From Physcomitrium patens (lineage: Eukaryota > Streptophyta > Bryopsida > Funariales > Funariaceae), in assembly GCF_000002425.4 (NCBI RefSeq), contig NC_037256.1:8402328-8466327 (forward strand): DNA of 64,000 nucleotides. Reading direction: 5' to 3'. Of the stretch, positions 57,748 through 64,000 are shown piece by piece; the first letter of the stretch is position 1; every line of letters begins with the position of its first letter. A program made the translations under genes and the position numbers. The notes below the pieces were generated by a model. It had not been told where the DNA came from and made no database searches. It saw only the letters and a list, made by a program, of their open reading frames with translations.

Positions 57748-59470
57748 ATGAAGAAAGAAGGTAAGATAATAGAAGGAAAGGCTTTTGATGGTGCTTCAAG
57801 TAGAATTGGAAGTAGAGCTATAAGTAGAGGACAAGATATGTATTTTGATCTCAACTTTGCAAGCACGTTTGAGGCTTTTGTCCTATTCATGTAACAACAA
57901 TAGATTAAAGATTGCAAAGAGAGTATGGTAAATAAAACATTATAATGTTTGTAGACAAGATTGATCAATTCAATAGAAAGAATATCAAAAAATATTTAAG
58001 ATATTATGTAAAATAAATGGAATTGAAATATGTCAAAAAAAGAGATGGTTTAATTATTTGAATTTGCTAAAGCACTAGAGATAATAAATCAAGTCAAGTC
58101 TATCATAAGATATTTTAGAAGTTCAAAGGAGAAATTTTCACAAGCATTGAAGGATGAGTTTTTCTTAAAAGATGGTGATTGGATTATAAAGAAGTTATTT
58201 TTTAAATGGATTGAAAGGCCTATGAAGGATCTTCTAGTAATAAAATTATTAAAGGAGTTTGAAAAGCAATATTTTTATTTATCAAAAAAAAAGAGGCAAT
58301 TATTAAATCCAAATAAAGTGGAGTTTTTTCTTCAAGTGACTAATGAAGAGTTGCAAGATAAGTTATAACTCTTTTTTGAAGATAAAAAAGAAGATCAAAG
58401 ATTGAAAACAAATTGGAAAGAAGTAGAAGAGGTAGTAGGATCGCTTGTAAAAAAGAAAGAAGAAAAGATAGAGTGGGTATTCAAAGACCATTGTAAGCAT
58501 TTAAGGTTAAAATGCCTATTATTCATTCTACATTTATAATTCAACTTTCAATTATTATAGCAAAGAAAGAAGAAATAGGCATTGATGAAATCATATAAAG
58601 AATGAAAGATTTATAGATAAAATTTGTAAAACTTGAAGAAAAGCATCAATTATCAAGAATATCAACAAGACAAAGGTTTGGACTAATGGAAGGTATAGTA
58701 TATAGATGCATGTAGTTTGATAGCATGGATCATTCAAAAATAAAATGTTAAGATTTTACAAAAGTATTATGCAAAAGAATTTTTTTTTTAAAGATGATAT
58801 GATATACTTAAAAGAGAGTAGAAAAAAATTAGACACAAACTTTGGTAAAGAAAGAATGAAAATGTTTATATAGGAAGCATTTAAAATCTCAAATAATAAG
58901 GCATTAACATATTAGATGGAAGCAAATCCAAGTAAATATTTAAGTATAAATCTTAAATTTCTAAGAAAATCTAATTCTTTGTAGTCAAGTATTATGAGTT
59001 ATGCTGAAAAGAAAAAAAATTCTACAAATGATTTAAAACATGTTAGTAATAATATTTGATAAATTATGAAGTGGGATGATCCAATAGATGGATTATTGGT
59101 GCATGCTCATATTGCAAGGAATCAACATAAAGCATCAATAGAAGAAAAACAAAGGAGAGATGAAAATAATGAAAGGCCATGAAAAAAAATTAAAAAGGGA
59201 GAAAAATCACGAAAATAAATGAATCCTATGCATGAAGAGTCAACAAAGAATATTTATATAAAAAAAAAATTTAAAAAAAAAAGCAAAAGCTCCTCCTATA
59301 AATTACAATCAAATATTGAAGCTATTATAGATTTGAAGAAGGTATTGGAGGAGCGGATTTTAAGTAAAAAGGTTGAATTTACAATTAATAAAATTCTATA
59401 AATTACAAAGCGTAAAATTCATGAAATTATTATTGACACAATAAAGAAAAATGAAAATCTATAAGAGAAA
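57748..59470 (+). pseudogene. gag of element D
   Basis: Begins MKKEGKIIEGKAFDG, like C. A 73-codon open piece at 58147-58368 (LKDEFFLKDGDW, WIERPMKDLLVIKLLKEF, VEFFLQVTNEELQDKL) matches C gag closely. Zinc-knuckle remnant near 58700 (YRCM, stop, FDSMDHSK). The linker part continues to 59470 (LQSNIEAIIDLKKVLEERIL). Confidence 0.8.
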
Positions 59471-59589
59471 CTATGACATCAAATGCATAAATGAGAAGAG
59501 CAATGGAAAGTAATGAAGATGAAAAAGATGAAATAAAAAATTTTGGAGATTTCTAATAAGTAAGATTTATAGAAAAAAAAGATGTGATT

Positions 59590-60110
59590 TAAGCTTTTAG
59601 TCATTATTCTCAAAGTTATTGGACAAGAGATACTACAAAAACTTTGGTAAAATTAGGAAATTTAGAAGAATTAGCTATAGCATTGATTGATCATGGTTTT
59701 GAAATAAATTTGATATCAAAAGAATTATATAAATAGAAAAAATGGCCTATTGATATTAAACATGGATGGATGATAAGAGCAAAAAATAATTCAAAGAAAG
59801 ATTTATATACAACTTGTCCAAAGTATCAAGATAACGATATGAGATGTTTTTCATGAACAAAAATTCTTTGTACAAGATATATCTATATATCCTATTATAT
59901 TGAGACAACCATATATTATTGCTATATAAATGGAAAAATAGGTTATGGATGAGGGTTCATCAAATTCAAAGATAAGATGTTAGGATGGATAAAAGACAGT
60001 GCAATTTTTAATAGTTTATGCAAATCATGAAAGAAATCAAGATAATTTGAAGGAGCATCTTTTGCTAATGATATATAAAGAATTTAAAGATCTTAACAAT
60101 TCAAAGAATT
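59590..60110 (+). pseudogene. Protease of element D
   Basis: SYWTRDTTKTLVKLGN, ALIDHGFEINLISKELYK then stop and KKWPIDIKHGWMI match the C protease (D-H-G in both). Frames break after about 59830. Confidence 0.75.
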
Positions 60111-60599
60111 TTTATTAAAAGCCATTGTAAAGTAGAGTTGCAATAGTAAAAGAGGTGATGGCTTTCTACGTAGTAGAAGAAATGAGGCAATTATAGGATT
60201 ATCACAAGATAGATATATTTCATTAAAAAATATAAAAAAATTTTAAAAGATAGAAAAAAATATCAAAAATATGAAACATGAGTTGAAAAAATGTGGAATA
60301 ATTGATGAAGATGAATATTAGAGATATTTGAAGAATCTTGCTTTGGTGATACTATAAATAATTTTTAAATATTATTAGATTTAAACTTTATAGGTGGTGA
60401 TAACATAATAAATACACATTTTAAGCAATTTTATGATATAGTGAAAGAATATATGGATAAATATGAAGTGAAGGTGAATACGAAATATAAATCCATTGTA
60501 AAGAAGGTTAAATTAGTGGTATTTCCACTACTATTGGATTTCAAGGAAAAGATTGAAAAAGGCTTCTATGTAAACCAATTTAAGAAATCCAAAAAAAAT

Positions 60600-61290
60600 A
60601 GGTCATGAACTTAAAGATGAATTAGCATTAGATAGTTTAAAAGCTAGATATAAGAAATTTTTGACAAGAAATGAAGAGAGATGTTTCAAATAAATATTTT
60701 TAGGACATGATAGAGCATTTGCAATAGAATTACATGAAATAGGGTGCGTTGATCTAAGTATTGTAGTACTTATGGTTATTTTCACAATTCCATATGAACC
60801 ATGGAATTTGAAGTCAATTCCAATTCTAAAGATTTATTTGCCAAAGCTAATAAAATTACTCAATGAAAAGATTACAATGAAAATTTTAGAACTATCTATT
60901 ATACTACATTTCAATTGGTGGTTCACGATACCTAAAAAAAATGGAATATTGAGGTTTATTCATGATATGCAACCAATAAATAAAGTAACTATTAGAAACA
61001 TGGATTCAGGTCTAATTGTAGATGAATTTGTTGAGGTATTTGTAGGAATAGTAATTTATTTTATAGAAGATCTTTATTTAAAATATAATTAATTTCAATT
61101 AATAATAAAAAATAGAGATTTTTTAATTATGAAGATACCATTACAATTAGTCAGAATATATATATTATTACAAGGGGCTACAAATTTTGTAGTACATATG
61201 ATAAATAAAGTACATAAGTTATTTAAAAATTATATTTTAAGAATATTAATACTATTTTTAGATAATATATCAATTAAATAATATAAAAAA
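60600..61290 (+). pseudogene. Reverse transcriptase of element D
   Basis: An open piece at 60772-61092 has MVIFTIPYEPWNLKS, WWFTIPKKNGILRFIHD, VFVGIVIYFIEDLY. The catalytic loop downstream (about 61250-61270) reads FLDNISIK, one Asp changed to Asn. Stop codons break the rest. Confidence 0.85.
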
Positions 61291-61329
61291 GAAATAAAAT
61301 AAGATATGGGATTCAAAAGGATGTAAGAA

Positions 61330-62130
61330 GTTTGTAGTGGATCATATTGATGATTATGAGAAGATTTTGATAAGATTAAAAGAAGTTCATTTAACCTTAT
61401 TGGAGACAAAAATAATATTTAGAATAAAGAAAGTTATGGTGGTAGGACAAATATGTGGATTATATGGATGCAAGTCAAGTATGCAAAATATTGATATTAT
61501 AAAAAAAATGAAAGAATGTGCAAACACAATGGAAGTCAAAAGGTTTTTAAGAGCATGTATTTTCTATCATATATAGATACCTCATTTTATATATGTAGCA
61601 GATCCATTGTATGAGTTGTTAAGAAAGAATCAAAAATTTCAATAGAAAAAAGAACAAAAAAAAACTATGAAAAAATGGAAAGAACTTCTTTATTTACTTC
61701 TAAATTTGAAGAAAGTAAATTATAAATGTGGAAGGCCGGTGATATTAAAAATTGATGGAAATCCAATTGAAATAATGTAGGCAATTAGAAAAGATAATGA
61801 ATAAGGAAATAGATATGTAGTAAGGTTTGGAGCAAAGGTTTTAAATGTTAGGCAAAAGACATATGCACAAATCAAAAGAGAATTATGGAATTTAATAATA
61901 ACTATAAAAAATAAAAAAGAATACATAATTGATACATTAGTAGTTATAAAAACAAATTCTCTACATTTATTGGACATGATTACAAGTTATTTAACTCTTG
62001 ATATTATAATTTTAAAGTAGATTGAATAAATAAAATTAATAAATTCAAATTTTAAATATATTGTAGAAAAAAAAAATCAATTGCAGATATATTATCAAAA
62101 GTAAGGTATGATAATGAAGAAGATATGATT
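61330..62130 (+). pseudogene. RT end and RNase H of element D
   Basis: KEVHLTLLETKIIF, VGQICGLYGC, VKRFLRACIFYHI, then stop and PHFIYVADPLYELL match C. RNase H pieces follow (VILKIDGNPIE, KTYAQIKRELWNL, HLLDMITSYLTLD). Confidence 0.8.
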
Positions 62131-62349
62131 GATTTAGAAGATGATATAGATACAAATTTTATACTAATGTATTATCAAAGATAGAAGGTATATGTTTGAA
62201 TATACCATTGAAAATTTTTTGAAGAGATTTATATGAAGGAGAATGCAAAGATGTCAAAGAGTATTTAAGCACATTAAAGTAATAAGATGATAGGATAAAT
62301 CAAGAATCCAAGAAAATTTATAAAAAAGCCTATGAATATTTTTTACATG

Positions 62350-62880
62350 ATGAATATATATAGAAGCATTTAAAGAAAAGAAGAAAAATATATGAATGGA
62401 TTATAAAGCTCAATAAAATATTATTAAGGAATTTTATAAAAATTTATGAATAGGGCATCAAGGTATTTGGACAATATTTTTTAAATTGAAAGAAAAATAT
62501 TAGTGGAAGGACATGCATAAAGATGTAGCAAATTTTGTAAGATCTTGTAAAACTTGCCAAATATATTCAAACTTTTGGCATTGACATGGGTTACATCTAA
62601 TATATCTTTTAGCTTTATATTATAAGTACATAGTGGATTTAATGGCAATGCCTATAAAAATTGGAAAAATGAAGTATTTGATACTTTTATGAAAAGATTT
62701 ATGAAATATGGTTGAAGGACAAGCATTAGGAACAAAGGATACTAAAAATGCATGCCGATTTTTATTGAAAGATGTTATTTGTTACTATGGTTGTATTGAA
62801 AAAGTTACAGCTAACAATAGTAAATTAAATACAAGAGAAGCACAAGCTTTTTTAGTAGAATAAGAATTAAACTTTCTTTA
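62350..62880 (+). pseudogene. Partial integrase of element D
   Basis: Zinc-binding remnants near 62500-62580 (CKTCQIYSNFW-like) and RFLLKDVICYYGCIEKV, NTREAQAF near 62755-62850 match C integrase. The match stops near 62880. Confidence 0.75.
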
Positions 62881-62904
62881 ATAATAATATATAATCCAAA
62901 AAGG

Positions 62905-64000
62905 ATCTTTGTGTATATACATAGACTATCAAGGACTTAATAAGTTTACTATCAAGAATAGGTATGCCTTATTTTTAATTTCAAAACTTCTTGACTAATT
63001 CAATCAAATAGAGATCTATATAAAAACAGATCTACGAGGAGCATATAACTTGATCTGAAAAAAATAAAGAGATGAATAGAATATTACTTTTTAAACTAGA
63101 TATAGATATTTCAAATATATTTTCATGCCTTTTAGACGCAAAAATATACTATTTATTTTTTATTATTTTATGAATGATATATTTTGTAAGTTTCTTGATG
63201 ATTTTATTATCTATTATTTAGACGACATTCTAATCAATTCTAAAAAATATATATATAAACTTTATATTCATTGTGTGTTATAAAAACTTAAAGATATAAG
63301 ATTATATGCTAAGATGAAAAAGTGTGTATTCTATATTACTCAAATTGACTTCTTAGGATACATTATTTCCAACAAAAGTCTAATGATGGGTCCAAAGAAG
63401 GTCCAAACTATCATAGATTAGAAGATTTCAAGAATAGTAATACATATGTAATGCTTTTTGGACTTTGCCAATTACTACCAAAATTTTATTAAGATTTTTT
63501 TTTAAGTTATAGCCTCACCTGTATATTTGGCTTGTAAAAACAAACTCAAGTGGAATGAAGAAGCCAAAATATTGCTTATTGCTTGAAGAAAGAATTTACT
63601 TTTATACTAATTTTATATCATATTGATTTTTTTAAGGCATTTTTTATAAATAAAAAAATGCATTAGACTTTGTCTTGGATGTAATATTATTAAAAATGGG
63701 AACTAAAAACAAACTCCATCTAATAGCTTTTCATTTCAAGAAATTTTTAGTAGCACATATTAATTACAAAATCCACAATAAAAAAATTTGTGTAATTATG
63801 GATTATTTTTAAGAATAGCATTATTATCAAAAAGGCACTTCTAGTTCAAACATTGTATATACAGATCACAAGAACCTCAAGTACTACATGTCAACATGGA
63901 TATTGAATTGTTGCTAGGCTTCTTGGAGCATGTTATTATCAAGATTTGATTTTAAGATTACATATTAATCTAGAAAATAAGAAGGTTTATCAAATAAACT
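62905..64000 (+). pseudogene. Element E: A-related reverse transcriptase fragment, open at the window end
   Basis: RT and RNase H pieces on the plus strand match element A: DYQGLNKFTIKNRY, TDLRGAYNLI, FCKFLDDFIIYYLDDILINS (catalytic YLDD still present), QIDFLGYIISNKSLM, GPKKVQTIID, FANYYQNFIK. RNase H pieces run to the edge. The 5' part (LTR, gag, protease) is absent next to D. Many stops. Confidence 0.85.

Larger units (their letters stand above)
57678..62890 (+). mobile_element. Element D: decayed relative of C, 3' part missing
   Basis: Just after the LTR, TTGATAAATTCGATG followed by AAGCTTGAGGTGGAAGG matches C's primer-site region, then an ATG at 57748 opens gag. Gag, protease, RT, RNase H and part of integrase follow in C order, with stops throughout. 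At about 62880-62905 similarity to C ends inside integrase and A-type RT begins. No 3' LTR is seen, so D is truncated or chimeric. Confidence 0.85.

Overview
The window comes from a land-plant nuclear genome. It carries a plant-type PMT (DUF248) Golgi methyltransferase gene, a ubiquitin-L40 fusion gene with a telo-box leader, GT-AG introns, and plant Ty3/gypsy and Ty1/copia retrotransposons. Long AT-rich gene-poor tracts separate short islands of more balanced composition that hold the genes. I lean towards a non-flowering plant such as a moss, but that is only an impression; no single feature proves it.

Layout. 1-3839: AT-rich, no gene, with degenerate repeats. 3840-4266 (-): remnant of a membrane protein. 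5568-8529 (+): seven-exon PMT-type methyltransferase. 9684-9901: small foldback element. 11854-14623 (-): eight-exon METTL13/EEF1AKMT4-like methyltransferase with very short exons. 15264-15945 (-): two-exon ubiquitin-60S L40. 17889-40396: three Ty3/gypsy elements nested inside each other. A chromovirus on + (element A, LTRs 17889-18446 and 39839-40396, target duplication GTCTA) is interrupted by element B on - (LTRs 18555-19321 and 34394-35160). B is interrupted by element C on - (LTRs 23124-24304 and 30286-31468). 44260-46434 (-): two-exon serine-rich protein of unknown family. 49206-53986: decayed Ty1/copia element (316-bp LTRs, target duplication GTTTG). 54430-64000: strongly decayed gypsy material: a solo A-type LTR in reverse orientation, a C-related element D, and an A-related fragment E that runs off the window.

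The host genes look independent of one another, as expected in a plant genome. The most interesting material is in the retrotransposon block. The LTR of C carries about 250-300 bp homologous to the gag-protease region of the B family. B has an extra coiled-coil reading frame after integrase. The gag of A contains a 32-bp exact copy of its own chromodomain sequence. Stop codons in C mostly look like C-to-T/G-to-A changes, suggesting decay of methylated DNA.

All calls come from reading the sequence and from remembered protein families; no search or alignment program was run. Exon borders were chosen by GT-AG sites, phase and family conservation.
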